64,000 bases of DNA from Veillonella agrestimuris (GCF_943193065.1 NZ_CALPCS010000007.1:1-64000), one strand, 5' to 3'. Counted from the stretch's first letter, positions 46,830 to 54,657 are shown. A program made the numbers and translations. Notes: generated from the sequence alone by a model not told the origin.

Positions 46830-47858
46830 ATGGAAAAGAAACTCATATTTAACGAAAACGGCGACCGTGGCACGCAAGCCATGATCGGCGGCAATACGAC
46901 AAACCTTCGCGAATGGAACCGCATCAAATACGATTGGGCAAACCAAATGTATCGTACTATGCTCAACAACTTCTGGATTCCTGAAGAAATTTCGTTAAGC
47001 GAAGATGTAAAACAGTTCCCTTACTTAACAGATAATGAGCGTCGTGCATTCGACAAAATCATTTCTTTCTTAAACTTCTTGGACTCAATTCAATCGGAAA
47101 ACTTGCCAAACTTGAGCCGTTATGTAACGGCTCCTGAAGTGGCATCTTTGTTAAATATTCAAGCATTCCAAGAAGAAATCCACGCCCAAAGTTATTCCTA
47201 TATTTTGGACACTGTAACAAACCCAATTACGCGGGACAAAATTTATGACGAATGGCGCACTGACAAAAACCTACTTGCTCGTAACCGCTTCATCGCTGAT
47301 GCATATCAACGATTCTCCGATGATCCTAGCGAAGCGAACTTGATCCACACAATCATTGCGAACTATATTTTAGAAGGTATCTACTTCTACTCTGGCTTTA
47401 GCTTCTTCTACACATTAGCACGCCAAGGTAAAATGACAGCTACCTCTACTATCTTCAAATACATCAACCGCGACGAAGTAACTCACCTCGTATTGTTCCA
47501 AAACATTATCCGTGAATTACGTCATGAACGTCCTGACCTATTCACACCGGAACTAGAAGCGAAAATTACAGACATGATTCGCCAAGGTGCAGAAAACGAA
47601 ATCGCTTGGGGTCAATACATTACAGACGACAAAATCCTCGGCCTCAACAACGTTCTCATCGAACGCTACATCAAATACTTAGCGAACATTCGCTTAGAAG
47701 CCATCGGTTTACCACACCTCTATCCAGACATTAAAGACAACCCTATGGAATGGATTGAAGGCTTCTCCAACTTAAATAGCACTAAAACAGACTTCTTCGA
47801 AGCTAAAGTAACAAACTATACAAAAGCGGCGGCTTTTGATTTTGATGATTTAGTGTAA
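46830..47858 (+). CDS. nrdB: Ribonucleoside-diphosphate reductase, class Ia beta subunit
   Basis: It houses the diiron-tyrosyl radical that starts catalysis. The 342-residue protein has Asp85, Glu115, His118 and Tyr122 at positions essentially identical to the E. coli metal and radical residues (FQEEIHAQSYSY), and later the Glu and Glu/His ligands in ANYILEGIYF and RDEVTHL. It therefore belongs to the oxygen-dependent Tyr-radical type, which is notable in an obligate anaerobe. No NrdI flavodoxin or ferredoxin maturation gene is adjacent. A palindromic repeat element serves as terminator. Confidence 0.95.
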   Translation: MEKKLIFNENGDRGTQAMIGGNTTNLREWNRIKYDWANQMYRTMLNNFWIPEEISLSEDVKQFPYLTDNERRAFDKIISFLNFLDSIQSENLPNLSRYVTAPEVASLLNIQAFQEEIHAQSYSYILDTVTNPITRDKIYDEWRTDKNLLARNRFIADAYQRFSDDPSEANLIHTIIANYILEGIYFYSGFSFFYTLARQGKMTATSTIFKYINRDEVTHLVLFQNIIRELRHERPDLFTPELEAKITDMIRQGAENEIAWGQYITDDKILGLNNVLIERYIKYLANIRLEAIGLPHLYPDIKDNPMEWIEGFSNLNSTKTDFFEAKVTNYTKAAAFDFDDLV

Positions 47859-47881
47859 GAATTCCGTATATAAAAGAACCC

Positions 47882-47943
47882 CCCCTCTATTATCTCCAAT
47901 TCGCGGACGGCCTACGGCCTGCTCAAAGTCGATAATAGAGGGG
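47882..47943 (+). repeat. Palindromic intergenic repeat, full copy 1 (also nrdAB terminator)
   Basis: A perfect 13-bp outer stem (CCCCTCTATTATC with its complement, 47882-47894 and 47931-47943) encloses a core with a second hairpin, GGCC-TAC-GGCC, and the invariant right block CTGCTCAAAGTCGATAATAG. It is followed by TATTTCTTTTT, so it can terminate nrdAB. The same element recurs inverted at 48213-48277. Confidence 0.8.
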
Positions 47944-47971
47944 TATTTCTTTTTATTCATGCAATCTTCTT

Positions 47972-48014
47972 AGGCCATTGGCCTTCTTAAAGTCAATACT
48001 GGCAGGGTGTTTTA
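47972..48014 (+). repeat. Decayed copy of the palindromic repeat
   Basis: GGCCATTGGCC followed by TTCTTAAAGTCAATACTGG resembles the inner hairpin and right block of the full elements, then GGGTGTTTT. The left half is missing. Confidence 0.5.
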
Positions 48015-48032
48015 TTTTCTCTCTAACATTTC

Positions 48033-48081
48033 GGTGGGGAGGTTCTGCTCAAAGTCGATAATAGTCGCATTTCCTCCCCCC
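48033..48081 (+). repeat. Partial copy of the palindromic repeat in a new stem
   Basis: The right block CTGCTCAAAGTCGATAATAG is intact at 48045-48064. It sits inside a different outer stem, GGGGAGG (48036-48042) with CCTCCCC (48073-48079). Confidence 0.6.
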
Positions 48082-48212
48082 GCTCTTTTCACTGGTCGTT
48101 TTAGCTCTGCACTAGCCGAAAAGAGCTTAGATAAGAGAAATAAAAGGCACGCCTATATTACATACAAAGAAATTTTTATAAATACGTTATAAAGAATAAA
48201 ATAAAATAAAAT

Positions 48213-48277
48213 ACACCCTTATTATCGACTTTGAGCAGGCCCAATAGGCCCTCGCGTATTGGAGATAATAGGGGTGT
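48213..48277 (-). repeat. Palindromic intergenic repeat, full copy 2 (inverted)
   Basis: The outer stem of 14 bp (48213-48226 with 48264-48277, one G-U pair) encloses the same core in the opposite orientation, with inner hairpin GGCCC-ATA-GGGCC-like pairing and the block GACTTTGAGCAG. It is followed by TTTTATTT on the plus strand. Confidence 0.8.
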
Positions 48278-48358
48278 TTTATTTAACTATCACGTTAGAA
48301 AACAAACAATTAGTACTAAAAAATAGTAAGTGTGCCTTTTATTGAGTTAACGTAACTA

Positions 48359-49000
48359 TTATCCGGCTGTGTACGGGCTGAATCGACCAGCGAATAGGTA
48401 AGAACCCATTTTCCCAAGTCTACCAGCCATAACAGAACCAATTACACCAAGGACAATCATAACCCAAGCGTTTTCTGTATTAACACCTTGTGTGAAAGCC
48501 ACATAGGATTGGATGCAAGAAAGGATAAAATAAGCGATGGTTAAGTAAATTTTTAATTTAGGTATCTTGGCTGTTGCTGTTTTATAGCGTAGTTTACTAC
48601 CAATATAACCGGAAATACCACCAATGATAGCTAAGATTGGTAAAATCATAGCTGCCAATGTAACAGCATGAAACAATGTAGTAGCAATAGATGGAATTAA
48701 CAATGCAATAATAGGAACTAAAAAAGTACCTGTTGTAGCTACGATTGGGAAATGTACCGCAATTGGATGTAAATGTAAGTCTAACAACTTATCCCGTTTT
48801 GGATCAATACGCCGTGGTGTATAGTCCATCCATACCGTCGCTGGATAACCACATGCTGGACATGCTTCATCACGCTTTGTCGCTTCTTCAATATAACCAC
48901 ATACACGACAAATTACCCATTTTGTAGCTTGCTCTTTATTCATCGGTTTCGCTGGGTTAGACGTCGTTGCTGCCGCTGCGGCTTGTTTCTCTGCTGTCAT
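48359..49000 (-). CDS. Rubredoxin-like domain fused to a DUF2231 membrane domain
   Basis: The 213-residue protein opens with an Ala-rich 25-residue tail, then a rubredoxin-like metal site (CRVCGY and CPACGY, about residues 31-52). A linker follows, then a membrane domain of about four helices starting LHLHPIAVHFPIVATTG, the DUF2231 signature. The paired histidines could bind haem or metal in the membrane. The rubredoxin knuckle suggests electron transfer between cytosol and membrane. No partner gene is adjacent. The function is unknown, and a role in oxygen or peroxide defence is a guess. It is bounded by repeat elements on both sides. Confidence 0.75.
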   Translation of the reverse strand: MTAEKQAAAAATTSNPAKPMNKEQATKWVICRVCGYIEEATKRDEACPACGYPATVWMDYTPRRIDPKRDKLLDLHLHPIAVHFPIVATTGTFLVPIIALLIPSIATTLFHAVTLAAMILPILAIIGGISGYIGSKLRYKTATAKIPKLKIYLTIAYFILSCIQSYVAFTQGVNTENAWVMIVLGVIGSVMAGRLGKMGSYLFAGRFSPYTAG

Positions 49001-49090
49001 TTGATTACTCCTTATTACTCATACCTTACATTTATTTAAAATCATTATTTATTAGTATACCATATCTACAAAGAAAACACATCCAGAATA

Positions 49091-49146
49091 CCTCCAATAC
49101 ATAGTAGCTTTTAGTCTGTCCGCGAATTGGAGGCAATAGAGGTGTC
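49091..49146 (-). repeat. Decayed copy of the palindromic repeat
   Basis: On the minus strand GACACCTCTATTGCCTCCAA runs into TTCGCGGAC (49118-49146), matching the left half of the full copies. The right half is replaced, but CCTCCAAT/ATTGGAGG still pair (49091-49098, 49125-49132). It lies between the DUF2231 and GNAT genes. Confidence 0.55.
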
Positions 49147-49200
49147 TTTACTTTCGCCCTTTATATAACGTAATACATATGCGGTTTCTTTATGAATTGA

Positions 49201-49617
49201 TTAAAACACTTTTATCATAAAAATATGCGGGCATCCTTCATCAAGATATTCTTCCCCTTCTGCAGCATAGCCTAACGTTTCATAAAAAGGGCGTGCTTGT
49301 GCTTGTGCTGATAAGGAGCAAGATTTATATCCCTCTTTTCGAATGGCTGCTTCAGCAGCTATCATGATTTTGGCACCTAGATGTTGACCTCGGTACTCTT
49401 TTCGCACTGCCATGCGCCCAATGTGGGCGTCGCCTTCTTCCTCACCTGGAAAGAATCGACAAGTACCAATACCTTTACCATCTATGGATAAAAGTACAAA
49501 TTTAGCTATATCATCAATATCGTCAAATTCTACTTCGAAGCCTTGTTCTTCTATAAATACATCGGTACGAATCTGTTTAATGTCATCATTAATATGATCT
49601 AAAATTTGAATAACCAT
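49201..49617 (-). CDS. GNAT-family N-acetyltransferase
   Basis: This is a 138-residue single-domain acetyltransferase using acetyl-CoA. The family core is seen as GRMAVRKEYRGQHLGAKIM (the Q/RxxGxG/A CoA loop, about residues 67-85), followed by SLSAQAQARPFYETLGYA and a final acidic EEYLDEGCPHIFM. The C-terminal block resembles the ElaA/YjcF subgroup. The acceptor is unknown. Gene and terminator positions give no partner; GAGGTG precedes the ATG. Confidence 0.85.
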   Translation of the reverse strand: MVIQILDHINDDIKQIRTDVFIEEQGFEVEFDDIDDIAKFVLLSIDGKGIGTCRFFPGEEEGDAHIGRMAVRKEYRGQHLGAKIMIAAEAAIRKEGYKSCSLSAQAQARPFYETLGYAAEGEEYLDEGCPHIFMIKVF

Positions 49618-49786
49618 AAATTCACCTCATGTTAACTATAGCAATACCCATATCAACAATTATATCACTAAAATTGTAAACGCTACATGTATATATGTAA
49701 TCCTTATATAGCTAGCTATAATGCAATATTTTTTATTCTTTCATACAATACACTAAATAATTCTATAGAAATTTTGAAAAAAGTAC

Positions 49787-49816
49787 TTGCATAAATCTTT
49801 ATATTGGGTTTATACT
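49787..49816 (+). promoter_or_regulatory. Promoter of the aromatic operon leader
   Basis: TTGCAT (49787-49792), an 18-bp spacer and TATACT (49811-49816) form a plausible sigma-A promoter. It would start transcription about 25 bp before the leader-peptide ATG. Confidence 0.6.
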
Positions 49817-49845
49817 GTATTCATAAATTTTAGAAAGGAGCAACC

Positions 49846-49938
49846 ATGATGACTAACCAAATTAGTACAGCAGCAGCATTATATTTTTATTGGTTCTTTA
49901 TCCAACGTACGGGTAAGGAACTATTTGGGCTGCGCTAA
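49846..49938 (+). CDS. Leader peptide of the aromatic amino acid operon (30 aa)
   Basis: This short frame is preceded by an excellent ribosome binding site (AGAAAGGAG, five bases before the ATG). It encodes MMTNQISTAAALYFYWFFIQ... and ends at TAA. Residues 13-18, Tyr-Phe-Tyr-Trp-Phe-Phe (codons 49882-49899), form a dense aromatic run placed just before a region that can pair with the downstream terminator. The first enzyme gene downstream is DAHP synthase. By position and composition this is an attenuation leader sensing charged tRNA-Phe, -Tyr and -Trp. It overlaps no other gene. Confidence 0.85.
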   Translation: MMTNQISTAAALYFYWFFIQRTGKELFGLR

Positions 49939-50008
49939 TTTAGGAGTCAATGGCGGCTTAGAATAGTGAAAGGGCTACCCGTATAGCACATACGGGTAGC
50001 CCTTTTTA
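49908..50008 (+). promoter_or_regulatory. Attenuator: antiterminator elements and terminator before aroF
   Basis: The terminator has a 16-bp stem (49969-49984 with 49990-50005), loop AGCAC, and a T run. Its 5' arm segment TACCCGTA (49976-49983) is exactly complementary to TACGGGTA (49908-49915) inside the leader frame, 8 bases after the last Phe codon of the aromatic run. An intermediate hairpin, TGGGCTGC with GCGGCTTA-type pairing (about 49926-49960), straddles the leader stop. Ribosome stalling on the aromatic codons would leave these free to form an antiterminator; reading through would let the terminator form. Confidence 0.75.
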
Positions 50009-50066
50009 TTTGCTACCTGTTGGGCTAGCTCTACTATTCAGGATGTTATTTAAGAGGAGAGTTATT

Positions 50067-51080
50067 ATGATTATCACATTAAAATCAACAGCAACAGAAC
50101 AAGAAATTAATGATTTACGTAGCAAATTAGAGGCACAGGGCCTTACTATTCACCCTTCCCAAGGTACGCATTACCATATCTTAGGTCTCATTGGCGATAC
50201 ATCGTCTGTGGATTTACGCCAAATTGAGTCCCTCAATTCCGTATCCAAAGTGACTCGTATTCAAGAGCCTTTCAAAAAAGCAAATCGCAAATTCCACCCT
50301 GATGATACCGTAGTCAATGTAGGTGGTGTATTGATCGGTGGCGGTCATTTCGCAGTCATGGCAGGCCCTTGCTCCGTAGAAACACCTGAGCAAGTATTAG
50401 AAACGGCGAAAGCTTGTAAAGCAGCTGGTGCTACTATCCTTCGCGGCGGTGCTTTCAAACCTCGTACGTCTCCATACTCTTTCCAAGGCATGGGCCCTGA
50501 AGGTCTAGAATTATTAGAATTGGCAAAAAAAGAAACAGGTCTTCCTATCGTATCCGAAGTAATGGATATTTCCCAATTACAATACTTCGATAATGTGGAC
50601 ATGTTACAAATTGGCGCTCGCAATATGCAAAACTTCAATTTATTAAAAGAAGTAGGTAAATTGAACAAACCCGTGCTATTAAAACGCGGTTTATCTGCAA
50701 CTTACGAAGAATGGTTAATGGCGGCAGAATACATTATGTCTGAAGGTAACGAACAAATCGTCCTTTGCGAACGCGGTATCCGCACATTCGAACCAAAAAC
50801 TCGCAATACTTTAGACGTAACTGCTATCCCAATGATGCACGAACTTTCACATTTGCCAATCATCATGGACCCTAGCCACGCAGCAGGTATGAGCCGTATG
50901 GTTCGTCCATTGTCCCTCGCATCTGTAGGTGGCGGTGCTGATGGCCTTATGATTGAAGTCCACAACGACCCTGCAAAAGCATTGTGCGATGGCCCACAAG
51001 CATTACGTCCAGATCAATTTACTAGCCTTATGAAAGAAATTAACGCATTACGCACTGCTCTTGTAGAAGCTACAAAATAA
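50067..51080 (+). CDS. aroF: 3-deoxy-7-phosphoheptulonate (DAHP) synthase
   Basis: It condenses PEP and erythrose 4-phosphate, the committed step of aromatic synthesis. The 337-residue protein has an N-terminal ferredoxin-like regulatory domain (about 1-75), as in Thermotoga DAHPS. The class Ib catalytic barrel contains AGPCSVE, RGGAFKPRTSPYSFQG and DPSHAAG. Metal and substrate residues look complete. I place the start at 50067 because GAGGAG precedes it; a longer frame begins within the leader terminator. It heads aroF-aroB-aroA-aroC-pheA-aroEK. Expression is probably set by the leader attenuator, and activity by feedback through the N-domain. Confidence 0.95.
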   Translation: MIITLKSTATEQEINDLRSKLEAQGLTIHPSQGTHYHILGLIGDTSSVDLRQIESLNSVSKVTRIQEPFKKANRKFHPDDTVVNVGGVLIGGGHFAVMAGPCSVETPEQVLETAKACKAAGATILRGGAFKPRTSPYSFQGMGPEGLELLELAKKETGLPIVSEVMDISQLQYFDNVDMLQIGARNMQNFNLLKEVGKLNKPVLLKRGLSATYEEWLMAAEYIMSEGNEQIVLCERGIRTFEPKTRNTLDVTAIPMMHELSHLPIIMDPSHAAGMSRMVRPLSLASVGGGADGLMIEVHNDPAKALCDGPQALRPDQFTSLMKEINALRTALVEATK

Positions 51081-51090
51081 GAGAGAACAC

Positions 51091-51131
51091 AAATAAGCTA
51101 GTATCTGATACAATAGATACTAGCTTATTTT
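51091..51131 (+). terminator. Intercistronic hairpin between aroF and aroB
   Basis: The perfect 16-bp stem AAATAAGCTAGTATCT/AGATACTAGCTTATTT (loop 51107-51114) is followed by a short T tract, TGTT. It looks like a weak terminator or an mRNA-stabilising or processing hairpin that would lower aroB-and-below expression relative to aroF. Confidence 0.6.
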
Positions 51132-51150
51132 GTTAGGAAAGGACAATCCT

Positions 51151-52203
51151 ATGACCCGCATCCATATTAACGCATCTGAACCATATGACGTAATCATCGA
51201 ATCCGGCGCTATTGGGCGTATCATCGATTACATTCAGCCCCTCAAGACAAAATGCCAAGTAATCATCGTCACTGATGATAATGTGGCAGCTCATTACTTA
51301 TCCGCTGTGAAAGACCAATTTGAGAAGGCTGGTTACACTGTATTTGACTATGTCTTCCCTCACGGAGAAGCCTCAAAAAATGCAGCCCAATTGATAGATT
51401 TAATCGAATATATGGCAGCCCAATCGCTAACTAGAAAAGATCTATTAGTCGCTCTCGGCGGTGGCGTGGTAGGCGATATGGCGGGCTTTGCCGCAGCTAC
51501 CTATTTACGGGGCATCGACTATGTCCAAATTCCTACTACATTATTATCTGCTGTAGACTCCTCAGTAGGTGGAAAAACAGCGGTTAATTTGAAAGCAGGC
51601 AAAAACTTATGGGGCGCTTTCAAGCAACCCATCCTCGTTCTCTGCGATCCAGATACGCTAAACACATTGCCTGATACAGAATGGATCAATGGGTGTGGTG
51701 AAATTATTAAATACGGTTTCCTCGACGTACCAGACTTATTGACACACTTGGAAAATAAACCGCTTCTTGACCATCGCCATAATGTGGGCCAAATCATTGC
51801 TCGTTGCGTACAAGCCAAAGCAGATATTGTAGAACAAGACGAACGCGAGTCTGGTGTGCGCGCCTTGCTTAACTTCGGTCACACCTTTGGCCACGGCATC
51901 GAAATAGCGAGCAATTTTGAAATTCACCACGGCTATGCTGTCGCTATAGGCATGATGTTAATGGCTCAAGGTGCGGTCAAAGAAAACGGCCTCAATCCAA
52001 CCGTCGTAGATGCTTTGAAAGCTCTCTTAGAAGCTCATCAATTACCAACATCTACTTCCATTACTAAAGACGCGTTATTAGCCGCTGCTAAACATGACAA
52101 AAAAAGCCAAGGTGCAACGATTACCATCGTCGTTCCTACCAGTTACGGTTCTAGTCAATTGAAAACTGTAACCCACGAAGAATTAGCAAATTATTTAGTT
52201 TAA
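51151..52203 (+). CDS. aroB: 3-dehydroquinate synthase
   Basis: It converts DAHP to 3-dehydroquinate using NAD and a divalent metal. The 350-residue protein has GGGVVGDMAGFAAATYLRG (NAD/substrate region), PTTLLSAVDSSVGGKTAVN and the metal-binding histidines in NFGHTFGHGIE. The ATG at 51151 (MTRIHINAS) follows GGAAAGGA. It is the second step of the pathway and stands directly after aroF, separated by a hairpin. Nothing is missing from the active site. Confidence 0.97.
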   Translation: MTRIHINASEPYDVIIESGAIGRIIDYIQPLKTKCQVIIVTDDNVAAHYLSAVKDQFEKAGYTVFDYVFPHGEASKNAAQLIDLIEYMAAQSLTRKDLLVALGGGVVGDMAGFAAATYLRGIDYVQIPTTLLSAVDSSVGGKTAVNLKAGKNLWGAFKQPILVLCDPDTLNTLPDTEWINGCGEIIKYGFLDVPDLLTHLENKPLLDHRHNVGQIIARCVQAKADIVEQDERESGVRALLNFGHTFGHGIEIASNFEIHHGYAVAIGMMLMAQGAVKENGLNPTVVDALKALLEAHQLPTSTSITKDALLAAAKHDKKSQGATITIVVPTSYGSSQLKTVTHEELANYLV

Positions 52204-52247
52204 TATATACTAATATCAATTATGTAATCTTATATAAGGAGTTTCCT

Positions 52248-53573
52248 ATGCATACCGTTACAAATGCCATTCCTAGTGGTACGGTTTCATCTATCCCAGC
52301 CAAAGCCCATGCTCATCGCGCTTTAATCTGTGCTGCCTTAGCTACGTCGCCTTCGACGATTGTGCTCAGCAAATCATCAAAGGATATTGATGCCACTATT
52401 GATTCACTCCGTGGCTTAGGCGCTCACATCGTATATGATAATCAAATCGTCACCGTCACACCTGGGCCAGTACCGGCGGCAGGACAAATTCGCCCCCACG
52501 AATCGGGTACTACCTTGCGCCTATTACTCCCTGTAGCGGCATCTATCTGTGACACAGTAGAAGTAGATGCAAAAGGCCGCCTGCCAGAGCGCCCTTTAGA
52601 GCCTATGTTAGGAGAAATGAAATCCCATGGCGTTAGCTTTTCCAAAGAGGCGCCCCCTTTCACGATGACAGGACGCTTGCAAGGCGGCAATTTTGCTATG
52701 GTTGGGGACGTAAGTAGTCAATTTTTCTCAGGATTACTCTTAGCGGCACCACAGCTCAATGGATCTACCATTACTTGCACTACACCGTTACAATCGCGAG
52801 ACTATGTACGATTAACTACAGAAACGATGAAGGATTTCGGGGTTCATGTTGAATACTCAACGACAACCATCGACAATTTGCAGACACAGGCGAACAAGAA
52901 TATTAAACCTTCCAAAGATAGTATTAACAATACAGTAGAACAATTCATCGTCCCTAGTGGCTCTGTTTTCACAGGGCGTGAGAGCTATCATATCGAAGGC
53001 GATTGGTCCAATACGGCCATTTGGATGGTCGCTGCGGCTATGACTGGTCAGCCTATTACGGTTACCGGCATGAATAAAGAATCTATCCAAGCGGATCGCC
53101 GCATTGCAAAGGTTATAGAAGATGTGGGCTGTCAGGTCCATTGGGAGAGCATGAATATTACCGTTTCCGGCCGTGCTACGACGCCGATCCAGGCTGACCT
53201 CGAACAAATGCCAGACATGCTTCCTGTTATGGCTGCCTTGGCTTGCTCCATTAAGGGTGAAAGCGCTTTCATCAACGGCGCTCGCCTTCGTTTAAAAGAA
53301 TCGGACCGACTCGTTGCGGTAGCTAATTTAGTGCGTGATTTAGGTGGCTCCGTTCGCGAAAAAGGAGACGATTTATATATTATAGGTTCCGGCACATTGC
53401 GAGGTGGTATGGGAGATTGTGTTAACGACCATCGCCTCGTCATGGCTGGCACATTGATGGCTCTTATTAGTGAAAGCCCTGTAACGCTCAAAGATAGCGA
53501 AGCCATTACTAAATCGTACCCTCACTTTTTCGACGATTGGAATATGTTAGGAGGAAATGCTCATGTCATCTAG
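52248..53573 (+). CDS. aroA: 3-phosphoshikimate 1-carboxyvinyltransferase (EPSP synthase)
   Basis: It joins PEP to shikimate 3-phosphate. The 441-residue protein has the two-domain inverse-repeat architecture, with ESGTTLRLLLP, LPERPLEPML, SSQFFSGLLLA, and the shikimate-phosphate/PEP residues in ARLRLKESDRL and HRLVMA. The N-terminal Lys/Arg site reads PAKAHAHRAL, with Ala where the usual SKS motif has Ser. This is an oddity, but Lys and Arg are kept. The gene overlaps aroC by 11 bp and is translated from AAGGAG. The sequence groups with class II-type enzymes. Confidence 0.95.
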   Translation: MHTVTNAIPSGTVSSIPAKAHAHRALICAALATSPSTIVLSKSSKDIDATIDSLRGLGAHIVYDNQIVTVTPGPVPAAGQIRPHESGTTLRLLLPVAASICDTVEVDAKGRLPERPLEPMLGEMKSHGVSFSKEAPPFTMTGRLQGGNFAMVGDVSSQFFSGLLLAAPQLNGSTITCTTPLQSRDYVRLTTETMKDFGVHVEYSTTTIDNLQTQANKNIKPSKDSINNTVEQFIVPSGSVFTGRESYHIEGDWSNTAIWMVAAAMTGQPITVTGMNKESIQADRRIAKVIEDVGCQVHWESMNITVSGRATTPIQADLEQMPDMLPVMAALACSIKGESAFINGARLRLKESDRLVAVANLVRDLGGSVREKGDDLYIIGSGTLRGGMGDCVNDHRLVMAGTLMALISESPVTLKDSEAITKSYPHFFDDWNMLGGNAHVI

Positions 53574-54657
53574 CTTTGGCAAAACAATACAAGTCTCTAC
53601 CTTTGGCGCCTCTCACGGCTATGCTATCGGTGGCGTCGTAGATGGATTGCCTTGCGGCCATACTATCGATATAGAAGAATTGCAACGATTCTTAAAGCGC
53701 CGTGCACCAGGGCAAAATCAATTACAAACACAACGCAAAGAAGCAGATGTTCCGGAATTTCTGTCAGGCCTTGTAGACGGCATGTTGAGCGGTTCTCCAC
53801 TGGCCTTTATGATTCGCAACACATCGCAACATTCCAGCGATTATAATAACTTACGCGATATCCCTCGCCCATCTCATGCGGATTTTACGGCCCGTATGCG
53901 GTACGGTGACAAAGTCGATATGCGCGGTGGCGGTCATTTCTCGGCTCGCCTTACAGCCCCACTATGCGTAGCCGGTGGCATTGCACTCCAACTTTTACGA
54001 GAAAAGGGCATCCATATTCACGGCCATTTAAAACAAGTAGGACCTATTACAGATGCTCCCATCGATATGGTCAATCCTGATATGAAAGCACTCGCTGCCA
54101 TTGCAGAAGAACCTATCGCTATGATCGATAGCGAACAACGACAAGCCGTAGAAGCGCTCGTCATGAATCTCAAGAAAGATGGCAATTCTACAGGCGGCAT
54201 CGTAGAAGTGGTAGCTACTGGCCTTCCTATTGGTCTTGGTAACCCGAACTTCGACGGCATCGAAAACCGATTGGCTCGCGTCATCTTTGGCGTACCTGCC
54301 ATTAAAGGGATATCCTTCGGTGGCGGTTTCGATATGTGTTCCGCTTTCGGTTCTGATGTAAATGATGCTTTCACCATGGATAATGGCCGCATTACAACCA
54401 CAACCAATTATAGTGGCGGTATTCAAGGTGGCATTACAAACGGCCTACCGCTCATTATGCAAGTAGGCATTAAGCCAACGCCGTCTATTTATAAAGAACA
54501 ACATTCCGTATCCTTGTCCCAACAAGAAGATACGATGCTCGTCATCAAAGGTCGTCACGACCCTTGCGTAGCCCTTCGCGCCGTTCCTGTTATAGAAGCT
54601 GTTACGGCCCTCGTCATTCTTGATTTCTTAGGAGATATTGACCATGAACTTAGATGA
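53563..54657 (+). CDS. aroC: Chorismate synthase
   Basis: It eliminates phosphate from EPSP to give chorismate, using reduced FMN. The 364-residue protein has the family blocks RRAPGQNQLQTQRKEAD, RPSHADFTAR, GGGHFSARLTAP and, late, RHDPCVALRAVPV. The usual N-terminal FGESHG reads FGASHG here; His is kept, Glu is not. The ATG at 53563 is preceded by AGGAGG; another ATG six bases upstream lacks spacing. It overlaps aroA (end) and pheA (start) and is tightly coupled in translation. Confidence 0.95.
   Translation: MSSSFGKTIQVSTFGASHGYAIGGVVDGLPCGHTIDIEELQRFLKRRAPGQNQLQTQRKEADVPEFLSGLVDGMLSGSPLAFMIRNTSQHSSDYNNLRDIPRPSHADFTARMRYGDKVDMRGGGHFSARLTAPLCVAGGIALQLLREKGIHIHGHLKQVGPITDAPIDMVNPDMKALAAIAEEPIAMIDSEQRQAVEALVMNLKKDGNSTGGIVEVVATGLPIGLGNPNFDGIENRLARVIFGVPAIKGISFGGGFDMCSAFGSDVNDAFTMDNGRITTTTNYSGGIQGGITNGLPLIMQVGIKPTPSIYKEQHSVSLSQQEDTMLVIKGRHDPCVALRAVPVIEAVTALVILDFLGDIDHELR

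Noticed and set aside
48007..48192. A 61-codon frame in the repeat cluster downstream of nrdB
   Set aside because: It runs through two repeat copies that are palindromic and therefore stop-poor; no ribosome binding site or protein features.
47882..49146. CRISPR array
   Set aside because: The repeats are palindromic, of unequal lengths and orientation, without regular spacers or cas genes.
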